From: Schizosaccharomyces osmophilus
Lineage: Eukaryota > Ascomycota > Schizosaccharomycetes > Schizosaccharomycetales > Schizosaccharomycetaceae
DNA length: 64,000 bases
Reading direction: 5' to 3'
NCBI RefSeq assembly: GCF_027921745.1
Contig: NC_079239.1
Coordinates: 1,019,501-1,083,500 of the forward strand
A program made the translations under genes and the position numbers. Position 1 is the stretch's first letter. Each line of letters opens with the position of its first letter. Below are positions 30,250-40,988 of the stretch, in pieces. The notes beneath the pieces were generated by a model. The model saw only the letters and a program-made list of their open reading frames with translations. It made no database searches and was not told where the DNA came from.

Positions 30250-33200
30250 ATGGCTTTTTTATTCAAGAAAAATAGAGCTGGCTCTAATCCGCTGAATAGA
30301 TCTACTACTTATAAGAGCTCTGGATCCTTGAGGGAATCTCCTCCTTCTAGTCAGGAAGCTGATTTAGAAACCAGTAGCATTTCTTCTTCAGAAATGAAGA
30401 AAACCCACCCTTCAAATGGCTCTAGTTTCACGGTTTCTCCTTGGTCGAAGTTGACTATTCGCGGGTCTTCACATGTATTGCCCCGGTATTCGCATTCTTC
30501 TCATCCTTTTGCTGAAGGGGGGCAGGAAGTGTATATATTTGGAGGGATTTCCTCTAACTCTGAAGCAAAAAATGATCTATGGGTTTTAAACCTTGCTACG
30601 AGTCAGTTTTCAAACTTGCGTAGTACTGGCCAAGTTCCGTCTGCAAGGCTTGGCCATGCTTCAGTCCTTGCTGGAAATGCTTTTATCGTTTTTGGTGGTC
30701 TTACGAACAAGGAGTACATAGATCACCAAGACAACACCCTCTATTTATTGAACACTTCATCCTTACGTTGGCAGAAAGCCTCGGCGTCTGGGGCCCGTCC
30801 ATCTGGGCGCTATGGTCATACGCTTAGCATTTTAGGTTCCAAGGTTTGGCTTTTTGGTGGCCGTTTACTTGACTATTATTTTAATGATCTTGTTTTTTTT
30901 GATCTGAACAAATTGAATACCCAAGAATCCAGATGGGAATTAGCATCTGTTGTTAATGATCCTCCTCCTGCTCGTGCTGGTCATGTCGCTATAACTTATT
31001 CTGATAAATTATACATAATCGGTGGTACCGATGGCCAGACCTATTTCAATGATCTTTGGTGTTTTCATCCAAAACAAAGTGCTTGGTCAAAAGTAGAGGC
31101 TTTCGGCCATCCCCCTCCGCCACGAGCAGGGCATTCAGCTTCGATTATAGATGATGTCGTGTATGTATTTGGAGGAAGATCATCCGACGGTTCCTTTTTA
31201 AATGATCTATATGCTCTCAAAATCTCTACTAAGCAATGGTATAGGTTGCTTGACTTACCATTTGCGCCATCTCCTCGCTCTTCTCATACGCTAACGTCTA
31301 CCGGCCTAACTTTGGTTCTAATCGGCGGCAAACAAACGAAAGATGTCACAGATTCCAATGTGTATATGCTAGATGTCACTAGGTTTCGTCTAAGTAAAGT
31401 ACTTCCCAGCTCGAGTCGCCAGAGAAATGCATCATTCTTTACCGGGTTAAATGGCAACAATAGTCAGCCCTCTCGAATACCGTCCCTAACAAATACAAAG
31501 ATATCTCGCATCCCAGCAGCTGCCAATCAGTCTACTATTACTAATAATTCCATGAATCCCAAAGCTCCTGTTGGGCGTTCTCCTTCATTTAAGAATAATC
31601 AGAGTTCCGCAGATGCTTCGTATGGTCCAACGAAATTGAATCCCTCGTCTACTATGGATCCTAAAAATACTGACAATAGAGCAAGTGAAGATGATGTGTC
31701 AGTTTCTAGCCAGTTCAATAAGTTAAAGTTAGAAGCTGAAATGCCAGTGGAATCACCATCGTCAGTAACACCCTCCCTATATTCGTTAGATACGACAATA
31801 AACCATAGAGACAGCCTACATGAAATGGGTAATGATTTAACAGAAAAGTCAGTGAATTCAGTCTCCCTAAATTCAGAAACTGCTGACTCTCAGCTGCTGG
31901 ACCATAAGGAGATGGACACCGATGATGCGATGTCGAATATGAATGTTGAACGTAAAACAAAGAGATCGCAAAACAACAACGATTTTGGTATTTTCGCGGA
32001 GCAATGTGCAGCTTTGACGAAAGAACAACTCGTCAATTGGTTCAAACAAAAGATTTATGAAGTTTTAAATGAATCCACTATAAAAATTGAGACTTTGAAC
32101 GAGAAAATCAAAATTTCAAATGCTGAGAAAAACGCAGCCCTCTGCGAAGCAGCTTTGTCTAAAGTCAATCCTAATAATAAACAGGATGAGCCCAGCAAGT
32201 TTCTATTGTCTGAAAAAAACAACATTCAAAAAGTCAGTAGCGCTCATATAATGCAGGAGAATGTAAGCTTGCATAAGACGCTGGAAGTCATGCGGGAAAC
32301 TTCTACAGAATTAAGTCAGCAAATGGACGATCTAAGTTCATCTAAAAAAGTCCTTTTAAAAGGATTGAATGACTTGGAGAAAGAAATTTCTGAAGAAAAG
32401 GACAAGCACCATGCTGCCTCATTACAATTGTTAGAACTCGAGTCCGTCTATCGCGATCGTGAGTCTTTGGTAAGAAGTCTGGAAGAGCAATTGGTAGACC
32501 AAACAATGCTTGTTAATAATTTCGCTTCTGAAAGAGATTATTATAAGGAACGATCTGCCGGATTTGAAGATACCATTAGAGATTTGGTACAAAGACTAGA
32601 AGCTACCGATATGCTGAATATTTCTTTACATGAATCCTTAAGCAATGTGCAGACGGAGAATTCTCAATTAGTTGCGGAAGTAGCACTTTTGAAATCGGAG
32701 CTTACTAAGAAACAAGCTATCATTGATTCCAATACTAATATATACTCCAAGTTGGATGTTGATAGGACTACCTATGAGCGGAATTCAACTATGGCAAACG
32801 CTAATTTGACATCGACTTTGGACAGTCTTTTGGAAAGTGAATCCTATAACCGTAACTTACAAGTGGAGGGTCTACGCCAACAGTTAAGAATCAACAATGC
32901 TAAATTAGAAAAACGGGAAAAGCTGATTAATGCTAGTAAATACATTGAAGATGGCTTAAGATCAGAGCTGCGTGAAGCTTCTGAAAAAATTAATGCATTG
33001 GATTACCATACGATAAGCCTAAAAGAGGAGAATGGGCATATGCAAGTTCAGCTAATGAACGCTTTAGAGCAAAGGAACAACGGTGCTAAGCAACTAGTGA
33101 ACTTGCGTATGCAGTTAGCTAATACGGCATCTGAGCTAGATGTGGTAAAGCTGAAAATACAAGCCACGGTTGCTGCGTTGGAGGAATCGAAAGATGCTAA

Positions 33201-33618
33201 CCCTGAGGCACTTTCAATATTACGAGGTGACTCCTTTCAATTACATGAGCTGTTCAAACAAACTTGTAGTTTTGTTGATTCTTTCTCTTTGGTTAAACGT
33301 TGTTTTGCCGAATTTGATAATAACTTTCAGAAATATGTGGAAACTTCTCAGTTGATGAATAACAATGATACTGAAGATGAATCTGTGAGATCTAATGAAG
33401 CTGGTCATGAGGTCCACATGGCTAATATATCGTCAGCTCTTAATGCCGTTACGGATGCTATACGCTCTTTGGAGGAAAAATTCAGCCACCTATTTCAACA
33501 CGCGACTTCAAATTCAGAATTGGAGCGATCCGATGAGATCAAAAAAATAAAAGAACAGACTAACTTCATTAAGGTTCTTCTTCGAAGTCAAACCGATGAG
33601 TTAGCACGAATTCAATAG
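30250..33618 (+). CDS. tea1: Cell-end marker Tea1 (kelch/coiled-coil)
   Basis: 1122-residue polarity factor carried on microtubule plus ends to the cell tips, where it directs formin-driven growth. Residues about 75-385 hold six kelch blades with paired G-G and R-H motifs: PSARLGHASVL, PSGRYGHTLSILGSKVWLFGG, PPARAGHVAITYSDKLYIIGG, PPPRAGHSASIIDDVVYVFGG, PSPRSSHTLTSTG. A Ser/Asn-rich linker (about 390-570) follows, then a long coiled coil to the C-terminus (about 600-1120), rich in heptads such as LVAEVALLKSELTKKQ. Length is close to S. pombe Tea1 (SPCC1223.06). Single exon, start ATG at 30250. Confidence 0.95.
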   Translation: MAFLFKKNRAGSNPLNRSTTYKSSGSLRESPPSSQEADLETSSISSSEMKKTHPSNGSSFTVSPWSKLTIRGSSHVLPRYSHSSHPFAEGGQEVYIFGGISSNSEAKNDLWVLNLATSQFSNLRSTGQVPSARLGHASVLAGNAFIVFGGLTNKEYIDHQDNTLYLLNTSSLRWQKASASGARPSGRYGHTLSILGSKVWLFGGRLLDYYFNDLVFFDLNKLNTQESRWELASVVNDPPPARAGHVAITYSDKLYIIGGTDGQTYFNDLWCFHPKQSAWSKVEAFGHPPPPRAGHSASIIDDVVYVFGGRSSDGSFLNDLYALKISTKQWYRLLDLPFAPSPRSSHTLTSTGLTLVLIGGKQTKDVTDSNVYMLDVTRFRLSKVLPSSSRQRNASFFTGLNGNNSQPSRIPSLTNTKISRIPAAANQSTITNNSMNPKAPVGRSPSFKNNQSSADASYGPTKLNPSSTMDPKNTDNRASEDDVSVSSQFNKLKLEAEMPVESPSSVTPSLYSLDTTINHRDSLHEMGNDLTEKSVNSVSLNSETADSQLLDHKEMDTDDAMSNMNVERKTKRSQNNNDFGIFAEQCAALTKEQLVNWFKQKIYEVLNESTIKIETLNEKIKISNAEKNAALCEAALSKVNPNNKQDEPSKFLLSEKNNIQKVSSAHIMQENVSLHKTLEVMRETSTELSQQMDDLSSSKKVLLKGLNDLEKEISEEKDKHHAASLQLLELESVYRDRESLVRSLEEQLVDQTMLVNNFASERDYYKERSAGFEDTIRDLVQRLEATDMLNISLHESLSNVQTENSQLVAEVALLKSELTKKQAIIDSNTNIYSKLDVDRTTYERNSTMANANLTSTLDSLLESESYNRNLQVEGLRQQLRINNAKLEKREKLINASKYIEDGLRSELREASEKINALDYHTISLKEENGHMQVQLMNALEQRNNGAKQLVNLRMQLANTASELDVVKLKIQATVAALEESKDANPEALSILRGDSFQLHELFKQTCSFVDSFSLVKRCFAEFDNNFQKYVETSQLMNNNDTEDESVRSNEAGHEVHMANISSALNAVTDAIRSLEEKFSHLFQHATSNSELERSDEIKKIKEQTNFIKVLLRSQTDELARIQ

Positions 33619-33820
33619 TTGTTCATTATGAGGTTAATTTAATTTACGATCTTACAAATTATTTGCGTTTAATATGTCAACCTTTTATTTCACCATACAT
33701 TTGGCACTAGACATTATATGTGAGTATTGATAAAACAACTACCAGAGCATGTGTATAGAGCTTTAATCCAATTCCATTTGTCAAATGACTATATAATTTT
33801 TATTAAAACGAAATGAAACT

Positions 33821-35613
33821 TTAAGGAAGGAGGCGCTTGGGATCGCGAGGGAAAGCACTTGCCAAACGAATGTTGGGAAGATTAAGGAAGAACATCAAAA
33901 CGCGTTCTAAACCGATACCACCACCAGCATGAGGAGGACATCCTAAAGCGAAGGAATCAATATAAGCTTGAAGACCGACATCAGGAGCGATACCAAGAGC
34001 TCTCATTCTCTCAGTCAGCAACTCGGGATCATGGATACGCTGGGCACCAGACATGATTTCTTGACCCTTCATGAAAAAGTCATAACTATTAGAATAACGA
34101 GGGTCTTCAGGATCAGGCATGGTATAGAATGGACGAACACTACTAGGGTACTTGTCAATGACATAAAAGTCGGTGTTATACTTTTCACGGACAATTCCTC
34201 CCAAAACACGTTCCTCGGGAGTGCTGAAGTCATCAAACTCAGGATCCTCACTATAACGGAATTCCTCATTTTTAGGAGGTTCTTGGCCAGGAGTGAGCTG
34301 CTTACGATAACCAGCTTCACGAAGGAGTTGAACAGCTTCCTTGAAATGGAAACGAACACGTTCAGAACCAACAGGGAGGACAAAGTCTTCCGAAGAATAC
34401 ACGTTGCGGACCAAAGCAATTTGACGGTTATACTTCTCCTTGAGTGTCTTGAAAATATGCAAGAAGAGGTTTTCCAAAAATTCCACAACTTCGTGATAGT
34501 GCTCGTAAAAAGCCATTTCAAGATCAAGACCAGTGAATTCAGTCATGTGACGATAAGTGTTGGATTCTTCAGCACGGAACACAGGACCGACCTCGAAAAC
34601 ACGCTCACGGTCAGCGGAGATAAGCATTTGCTTGTAAAGTTGAGGAGATTGGGAAAGGTAACCTGCACCCTTGAAGTAAGAAATTTTGAATACATTTGCA
34701 CCACCCTCACTAGAGGCACCAGTCATTTTAGGGGTATGAATTTCGTTAAAAGAGTTGGCTAACAAATACTCACGGAAAGCATCACAGATACCAGATTGGA
34801 TGTCGAAGATGGCTTGGTTGGTAGGACTTCTAAGGTCTAAGACACGGTTGTCGAGACGAGTGTCAAGTAAAACTCGAACAAACTTGGAGTCACCTTCTTT
34901 GGCGTTTTCTTCGGATTCACGAATTTGTTCTTCTGAGCGATCGGCATCTTCGACAAGGAAAGGAAGGTGCTTCTTGACGGGAGAAACGACATAAACATTG
35001 GAAACATGGATTTCAGCATCTTGAACGGTAGCACTCTTGATAACTTCAGGACTCTTTTGAACGGTACCTTCTATTGCGACGATAGACTCTAATCCGATGC
35101 TGCCGCACCATTTGACCATGGGCTTGCTAATAGTGTCCTTATTGACAACTACCAAAGCTTGAATAGTGTTGTATTGTTGGCGCAAAGAAAAAAAGCACAT
35201 TTTGTTGCCTTGAAGACGTGAAGTGTATACTCTGGCACGGACCGAAACCTTTTGGCCATCCTTGGCAGCAGAAATATCTTTGATGTCCGTATAGACACGA
35301 TTTCCACGGGAAGTGGAACGGTTTAATGGTAAAACACCATAGCGTCCTTCAGAATAATCGACTTCAGAAGCTTCGCGCTTAGACTTTTCTTCATTCTCGC
35401 GAGCTTCTCTTTCAATTCTCTTTTGCTCCTTTTCACGCTCCTTCTCTAACTTTTTCAGGGCTTTTTTTGACAATGGCTGTCCATCTTCTCTATCAACACA
35501 TTATTAGTACACAGATTCACTTTCGTTTTCATGTCGCAAACTTACCCAAGGATAACGTCCTTCGCGACTTCCTTTTTCTCTTCGAGAGCGAGGTCTTGTA
35601 CTTGTTTTTCCAT
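33821..35613 (-). CDS. dps1: Cytoplasmic aspartyl-tRNA synthetase (two exons)
   Basis: Exons 35613-35546 and 35489-33821 give about 578 residues; the 56-nt intron has a GTAAGT donor and TTGATAG acceptor. The plain ORF lacks an ATG, and splicing supplies [16 protein letters not shown] followed by a Lys/Glu-rich extension typical of eukaryotic class IIb synthetases (tRNA-binding). The OB-fold anticodon-binding domain spans about 75-180. The class II core contains motif 2 ([16 protein letters not shown]) and motif 3 ([14 protein letters not shown]), and the C-terminus [13 protein letters not shown] matches the family. Matches S. pombe SPCC1223.07c. Confidence 0.94.
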
Positions 35614-36608
35614 CTCGTACTAAATGACTTCAAGTGTTTGGAAAAAGTCAACCTTTGGTGTTCACCTCTCCTCGAGTTTGGTGCAAAATTGCAGATACAG
35701 ATTTTGGGCGTATCAGTAAACGAGACTATCGATACCGAGCGTTTTACGTATCACGGTATTATGGTGTTTTGGTACATGTCACTATCGTGTAAACAAAGAA
35801 ATTTCAATTTAAAAGAAAAGTATCCAAGTTAGTCATAGAACCCGTACATGGATGAATAGTTTAATAACATAAATGAAGACAATGACTGTAAACCGCTTGG
35901 CATATGTTGATACCTAAGGAGGGTTTGCCAAATTGATACTATCCAAATTTCGTTTTCTTTATGTAGACTAGACGTTGGAAAATGATATTCAAAAATTTAT
36001 GGCTTATCTTTTCAATTTTAATATTATTGAAGTATATAAAGTTCTTTTTCCTTTTTGACTGACAAACAGGGTGATGGAACAGTTTGTAAATTATGTTAAT
36101 ACAAGGATAAACCATTCAGCCTTTTTAATGAACATCTCAGCAACACCGGATTTAAAAGTCAATGAAGCCACCCAAAGAAACGCGAACTAAAAACTTTAGT
36201 TTTATTGGAACCTTGTGCTCCTTTCTATGAAAGACTTTCCTTGATTTATGTATCGTATCGCTTCCTGGGTAATATTTGCTAAAAACTACATAAGCATTAT
36301 GCTCCTATAAACGTTTCCTCTTCGACCATGCGACGCAAATGAAAAGAATATCCAAATCTAGTGTCATATTTGTTTATCTATCTTAAGCATACTTATGCTT
36401 TTACAAAAACAGACAAAAAATTTACTTCCGAGCGTTACCTGGAATTTTTTAGCTTCGCTTAGTCGGCGAATTCAACTTGCCAAGAACCATTCACACTGAG
36501 CCCAATAATTGATCTTTTCATTTGGGTTTCTATTTATTCACTTCTTTTTGGATTTCTATTTTTTTTTTGTATACCCGGTATATAGAATAGGTTCACTGTA
36601 CATTCAAT
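35614..36608. other. Divergent promoter region dps1/dfr1
   Basis: 1 kb shared upstream region. It contains short palindromes (AAAACTTTAGTTTT near 36190) and a GTATATAG element near 36579, about 25-30 bp upstream of the dfr1 ATG. No RNA gene or ORF supported. Confidence 0.5.
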
Positions 36609-38067
36609 ATGCCTCAACCTATAAAAGTATTGTGTTTGCACGGTAAGTATTTCTTATTGATTCCTGAAGTGGGAAAAAAATTCGGCTTTTATTTACGTGC
36701 GACATAGAATGCTAATTTTTACATCAGGTTGGGTGCAATCTGGCCCTACAATGTCGAAAAAGATGGGAACAGTTCAAAAGTACTTGTCCAAGTTTGCTGA
36801 ATTGCATTTCCCTACAGGTCCCGTAGAGTACAAAGCAGAAGCCGACCCCAATGACGAAGCCGAGCAAAAGCGACTTGCTTCCATGGGTGCCGACCAAGGT
36901 GGTAAATATGGTTGGTTTGAAGTAGAAGACTTCAAAAACACTTATGAGTGCTGGGATAAGAGTTTGCAAGTTATCAATGAGTACATGAAGGAAAAGGGAC
37001 CTTTTGATGGGATAATTGGTTTCTCCCAAGGTGCTGGTATTGGTGCTATGTTGGCACATCTTTTGCAACCTGGCCAACCCCCTAATCCTTATGTACAACA
37101 TCCTCCTTTAAAGTTTGCCGTATTTATTGGTGGTTTCCGCTCTGAAAAGCCAGAGTTCGATCACTTTTATGAGCCTAAACTTAGTCTACCCAATTTGCAC
37201 ATCAGTGGTACCGCCGATACCCTTGTTCCTCTTGCACGTTCCAAGCAATTGATGGAGCGTTGTGAGAATCCCAATATTTTGTTGCATCCTGGTATGCATG
37301 TTATTCCCCAACAAGCTATTTACAAGACTGGAATCCGTGACTTTATGTACTCCGTTCCTATCTCTGGTGAGGCTACGAAGCATCCTCGTGATTTGACTTT
37401 AATTGTTGCAGTTTCTTCTCCATCATTGGGCATTGGTAAGAAGAACAATATGCCTTGGCACATTAAGGAAGAAATGGGTTACTTCGCAAACGTGACCAAT
37501 TCCACGAATGGCATTGAGCTTGCCGAAGGAAAATCCAAGATTATGAACGTTGTACTGATGGGCCGCGCATGTTACGACAGCATTCCCAAGAAGAATCGTC
37601 CCTTGAAGGAGCGTATTAATGTAGTCATTACTCGTACTGAAAAGTACAACTTTGGTTTGACCAAGAAGGACAAAATTCCTGAGCACTTGTATGCTGCCGA
37701 TTCCATTGATGCGGCTTTGGATACTCTAGCTGAAAAATATGATAACACCGATATTCAAATTGGTAAGGTGTTTGTCATCGGAGGTTCCTTCTTGTACGGT
37801 AGCGCTCTTTACCACCGTTTGACAAAGAACATTCTTTTTACTCGCATTTACCATGAGTACCAATGCGACTCATTCTTCCCATTTGAGCCCAAGGATGCAG
37901 CTGCATGGGAGAAGAAGTCTCATGCTGAACTTGAAAAGTTTGTCGGTATTCCAGTGCACGAAGGTCACCTGAAGGCTGTTGGATCCAAGAATGAGGAAGT
38001 TGAACTAGAATTTGAATTGTATGGTAAAGATGATGTCTCTCATGCATTGTCCAAGTTGACTGTTTAA
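36609..38067 (+). CDS. dfr1: Serine hydrolase-dihydrofolate reductase fusion Dfr1 (two exons)
   Basis: Exons 36609-36642 and 36728-38067 give about 457 residues; the 85-nt intron has a GTAAGT donor, GCTAAT branch and CATCAG acceptor. Residues 1-220 are an FSH1-type alpha/beta hydrolase: MPQPIKVLCLHGWVQSG, nucleophile elbow GFSQGAGIG, acid in SGTADTLVP, and catalytic His in HPGMHVIP. Residues about 230-457 are dihydrofolate reductase: SLGIGKKNNMPWHIKEEM, VLMGRACYDSIPKKNRPL and VFVIGGSFLYGSAL. DHFR supplies tetrahydrofolate for thymidylate and purine synthesis. The same fusion is known in S. pombe Dfr1 (SPCC1223.08c); the hydrolase substrate is unknown. Confidence 0.95.
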
Positions 38068-38378
38068 AATAAAGAATGAAAAATAGAGGATTTATTTCGT
38101 TTGTTATCGAGTTTGCTGATTTGTAAGTATTTGATGTGCTGGATTGCGCATGCGCGTAAAGTAGAAGAAAAGAAAAACAAATTATATATGTATTCACGAA
38201 TTATCAATTCACACTAATTCTATTATTGTTCACCGTAAAAAGTATGCAACGCTTTTTCGGTTGCACATTAGGCATAATTTAAAACGAGGTACTTGTAGAT
38301 ACAAGAGAAAGGCATGAGGAAAAAGCACAACGAAATGAAATGGGCTTTATTAAGGAAAACGTAAGCAAAAAAGAAGCA
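38068..38378. other. Convergent 3' region dfr1/uricase
   Basis: Short convergent spacer with A/T runs; nothing else seen. Confidence 0.5.
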
Positions 38379-39278
38379 TTACTTTCTGGCAACGGTGCAA
38401 GTGATGTAGCCAGAAGGATAAGCCTGAGGTTGGTATAAAGAGCACTTGTCTCCGTGGTTATCAATGTCGAAAGGAGTGAGATTGATTTCAAAGTAGTGCT
38501 TGTTGGGAAGACCATAGAATACCTCGGCAACAGCAGGGAACTTATTGATAATTTGGTCAGCCATCTTGTACATGGTAGCTTGAACGCTAGCACTATCGTC
38601 CAAGGCAAAAGTATCAAGGGTGATTTCCTTTGCGCTGGTATAAGTATAGTTAAAGTCGTAAGAAGAAAGTTCATCAATAGTAGAAAATTGATTAAAGGTG
38701 TAGTTGCAATCGATGCTGGTAGAAAAGATACGGTCGTCGACTTCAGGCAAGGTAGTGAATTCGCACTTGTGAAATTTGTTGAAGGCACTGCCAGTACTCT
38801 TGAGAACCAAGACATCCTTCAAGGAGCTGACAACATCGAATCCCTTGCCCTCAGTGAAAGCCACATGGGTCTTGCGGGTTTCGCTGGGGTCACGAATGAA
38901 GGAATGGTTGTGAGGTTTTCCTTGAACGTTCATGCGGGCCCATGGAGTGAGAGTGATGTCTACTGCAGCACCATGGATATGTTGGTAGCGGTCAACAAAG
39001 TGCTTTGCGAGTTTTGCGGCAAAAACTTCGAGCACGCTGACATCGTTGTTTTTGGCAAAGACATAAATGGTATTCTTTTGAGTGTCCGTGGGAACGACAA
39101 TAGTATTATCGGCTTTGGTATAGGATTCATCGAGTTCACCACTCAGCATACTTTGAATATCCATCTCGTAGACGGTGTGAATCTTTGTTTCTGGACAAAC
39201 ATCCTTCTTCATAAATTTGACCATCGTCTTACCGTACGAGGCTTGCTTAACATAGGTACTATTTGAGGTATTTGTCAT
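38379..39278 (-). CDS. Uricase (urate oxidase)
   Basis: 299-residue cofactor-free urate oxidase converting urate to 5-hydroxyisourate, the substrate of the hydrolase at 20.2 kb. Family signatures: YGKTMVKFMKK near residue 15, the catalytic Thr/Lys region VVPTDTQKNTIYVFAKNN, the second T-fold repeat with GAAVDITLTPWARM and HNHSFIRD, and the substrate Phe/Gln side NLTPFDIDNHGD near the C-terminus. The protein ends TVARK, which is not a standard peroxisomal PTS1 tripeptide. A TATATAAA box lies on the minus strand at 39435-39428. Position equals S. pombe SPCC1223.09. Confidence 0.93.
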   Translation of the reverse strand: MTNTSNSTYVKQASYGKTMVKFMKKDVCPETKIHTVYEMDIQSMLSGELDESYTKADNTIVVPTDTQKNTIYVFAKNNDVSVLEVFAAKLAKHFVDRYQHIHGAAVDITLTPWARMNVQGKPHNHSFIRDPSETRKTHVAFTEGKGFDVVSSLKDVLVLKSTGSAFNKFHKCEFTTLPEVDDRIFSTSIDCNYTFNQFSTIDELSSYDFNYTYTSAKEITLDTFALDDSASVQATMYKMADQIINKFPAVAEVFYGLPNKHYFEINLTPFDIDNHGDKCSLYQPQAYPSGYITCTVARK

Positions 39279-40988
39279 GATGATTGCAAAAGAAAGGGTC
39301 TAAAAGATTATAAAGAAATAGAATATAAGAGAGAAATTGTAGTCTTCTCGAGCAAAAGTAATAATTTGGTTTTTGTCTGCGTACTTTGAAGAGCTCAATG
39401 ATCCTTTTCTTTGCGACGATTGCTTCCTTTATATAGCATTGTACACCACAATACAAATGTGCACTCGAATTTGGCGTATCTCGTTCCTTGAGAAAACCCC
39501 GTTTCGTTCCAGATAGCGCCCTATTCAACGATGCGATTCATCGGAGGGAGGCAAACCAAAGAAAGAGAAAAAGAAAAAAGACGCAGAGAGAGAGAGAAAA
39601 AAAAAATTTCAAAATACATTCAAGCAAGGTCTTTTGATTTGGACTCGAGACTTCCACCATTGGATTCTCGCTCTCTCTCTCTCTCTTGTCTTTCTTTCTT
39701 TCTTTCTTCCAAATTGTTTCTAGTGCCCTCGATCGTCATCATCTGCAATCCTTTCTCCGAGTCAGCGATAGAAATCACTGAGTGCTCCTGTCTATCAAAG
39801 TGCTATTTTTTAGTTTATTTTTTACTCTTATTTATCAATAGAATAATTCATTTTTGTTTTTTCATAGTTTCCGATTTCTCTTGGCATGTTTCGAATCTTT
39901 CTTTTGGACTCGGATGCCTACGTAATCCTTGGCTTTTGCACGATCCATTACAATGGTTTCTTTCTTTAATGTTTTTGTGTTATGTATTGTAAAAGGGGAT
40001 TGCAAAGTAGTACGTTCTTCCGTAAACTGCCTGGGTTCCTTGGGTTACGATTGTGGGTTCCTTGGAAAAAATACAAGAAAAGTGATACTTGGGTTTCAGA
40101 AGCGAAAGGATTCAAAAAAAAAAAAAATAACACCTAAAGTCCAGTAAGTTGCTTGAGTTCCTTAGATTTGCAGTTTTGGTGTGAAACGGGTTCCTCGGGA
40201 ATCGCAAGTAATCCCACAGAATCAAACTTCCATCACCCAAAAAAGAAATCACCTCTCAAACTGCTTGGTCAACGATACAATTCTAGTCTTCCCTTGCTCT
40301 TTCTTGCCCGCTCTTGTCGTTCCTTTTGATTTTCTGACCTTTTTTGTTTTTGTTCTCTGGGTGAGGTAACAAACTGACATTTGCATATAAGACCGTTTTT
40401 TTTGCTTTCCTAAACTTGTCTTTCACAAGCAATTTTTTGCTTCGTGTCCAAAGTCCATTTAGGCGTTTGTAGTTTTTCTTACAACGCAAACAAATTTTTA
40501 AAAAAGGTATAAACTTGCAATAGAAACTTCTGTCAGCTTGCTTTGCTAGGATGCTGAATTATCTGATTTAATGAGGCTGATGGTCTAGACAACCAAAATG
40601 CTGTCAATTTATTTTACTGAGCTTAACATGACAAACGAATGTTGAATTTCTGTTTATTATTTTCATTTCCCTTTTCATTTGCTAACCTCTTATAGAGTAC
40701 GAGTTCAAGCTTGCATTTCATTCATTATTCTAGTTAGAATTCATAGGAAATAAAAACAACATTAAAAAAAAACAAAGATATTCATAACAAAAAATATTTT
40801 TAAACTGTAAAATCACAACAATAGAATTCAAACTGTACTTCTTCCCTCTATTCCTTGGGGTTCCTCGTTAAGGTCCAACAAGCAAGACATCTTTTGTCGG
40901 CTGTTTATTACTTTCATTCGAATTCTCATTCACCATCTTGGTTGTAGATGGTCTTCCAAAATCATACTTGCTTATGGCATCCTCAAGC
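39279..40988. other. Long spacer with AG/CT tracts and GGGTTCCTTGG-type repeats
   Basis: 1.7 kb with no supportable gene. It contains the uricase promoter at its left, complementary AG and CT tracts (39585-39596 and 39671-39686, then CTTT repeats to about 39710), a 13-base A run near 40113, and a family of short direct repeats related to GGGTTCCTTGG (40033, 40055, 40155, 40188, 40858). A 153-residue plus-strand ORF (39531) is low-complexity sequence made by these tracts. Confidence 0.55.
40033..40198 (+). repeat. Degenerate 11-bp direct repeats (GGGTTCCTTGG family)
   Basis: Copies: 40033-40043 and 40055-40065 identical and 22 bp apart, 40155-40165 (9/11) and 40188-40198 (10/11), with another 9/11 copy at 40858-40868. 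Spacing and conservation suggest a binding-site cluster or slippage products. Confidence 0.6.

Noticed and set aside
33968-34762. 264-codon ORF antisense to dps1
   Set aside because: Mirror frame of a highly expressed gene with biased codons; the dps1 domains are certain.
38454-39266. 270-codon ORF antisense to uricase
   Set aside because: Shadow of uricase; no recognisable domain.
39531-39992. 153-codon plus-strand ORF
   Set aside because: Produced by AG/CT and CTTT tracts; low-complexity peptide, no family features.
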